The notes below the pieces were generated by a model, which was given only the letters and a program-made list of their open reading frames with translations, did no database searches and was not told where the DNA came from. This document shows, piece after piece, positions 5,984 through 6,092 of a stretch of DNA of 6,092 nt; positions within the stretch are counted from its first letter, which is position 1; each line of letters opens with the position of its first letter. The stretch lies in assembly GCA_021792815.1 (NCBI GenBank), contig JAJYTX010000189.1:1-6092 (forward strand), written 5' to 3'. This DNA is from Pseudomonadota bacterium (GTDB lineage: Bacteria; Pseudomonadota; Gammaproteobacteria; Steroidobacterales; Steroidobacteraceae). A program made the position numbers and the translations under genes.

Positions 5984-6092
5984 GATTCTCGCCTCGCTGT
6001 TTCCCGACGGCCATGACGTCGACCTGACGGATGGCCTGCTGAGCGGCGGCGGCGTGCTCCCCGGACAGGGGTGGATCCATGTGCTCGGAATT
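5970..6092 (+). CDS. mdcE: Malonate decarboxylase gamma subunit, N-terminal 41 residues; 3' end cut by window
   Basis: Only the first 41 codons are present, from the ATG at 5970, and the frame is open to the window edge. GGAGGG at 5955-5960, 9 nt upstream and inside mdcD, is the best ribosome site in the operon. The fragment reads as a short helix (MTLAEILASLFPDGH) followed by a Gly-rich strand pair (LLSGGGVLPGQGWIHVLGI). That fits the beginning of a carboxyltransferase-fold subunit, where the acyl-ACP-binding domain starts. Identification rests mainly on position, since mdcE normally follows mdcD and is needed with it; the fragment alone is too short to prove it. The 14-nt overlap with mdcD supports coupled synthesis of the two decarboxylase subunits. 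Confidence 0.75.
   Translation, partial: MTLAEILASLFPDGHDVDLTDGLLSGGGVLPGQGWIHVLGI

Noticed and set aside
1..6092. CRISPR arrays, tRNA/rRNA genes, insertion sequences or phage genes
   Set aside because: No repeat-spacer pattern, no tRNA-like cloverleaf, no transposase and no long terminal repeats were seen on either strand.

Overview
The window is GC-rich DNA with dense, bacterial-style coding. A lipoprotein-type L,D-transpeptidase with a LysM-like region and a biotin-independent malonate decarboxylase (mdc) gene set together point to a Proteobacterium, most likely a high-GC gammaproteobacterium. That placement is an inference from gene content, not from a marker gene.

Layout: (1) Positions 1-1149, plus strand, hold the C-terminal part of a DHA2-type (EmrB/QacA-like, 14-TM) MFS drug/solute exporter, cut by the left window edge. 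(2) Positions 1150-1330 form a short convergent intergenic stretch with two strong GC hairpins that could serve as terminators. (3) Positions 1331-2647, minus strand, encode an LysM/YkuD L,D-transpeptidase predicted to be a lipoprotein. (4) Positions 2648-3110 are a 463-nt divergent intergenic region. It has no convincing long gene, but it carries a perfect 7-bp-arm palindrome (2888-2902), weak promoter-like elements, a possible 15-codon leader ORF, and a tight 7-bp hairpin that covers the mdcA ribosome-binding region. (5) Positions 3111-6092, plus strand, hold the start of an mdc operon in the order mdcA, mdcC, mdcD, mdcE (cut by the right edge). The genes are 15 nt apart, or overlap by 1 nt and 14 nt.

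The mdc genes work together. MdcA swaps the acetyl group on the acyl carrier protein for malonate. MdcC is that carrier protein and needs a phosphoribosyl-dephospho-CoA prosthetic group. MdcD and MdcE decarboxylate malonyl-S-ACP back to acetyl-S-ACP, releasing CO2, so malonate enters metabolism as acetate. The cofactor and priming genes (mdcB, mdcG, mdcH) and any malonate transporter or regulator are not in the window. mdcB is not between mdcA and mdcC, so it must lie elsewhere, probably downstream. The MFS and L,D-transpeptidase genes look like unrelated chromosomal neighbours.

No wholly new system is visible. The most interesting part is the mdcA leader: an RBS-sequestering hairpin combined with a tiny ORF whose stop codon overlaps the mdcA start (ATGA), which would fit control by translational coupling.
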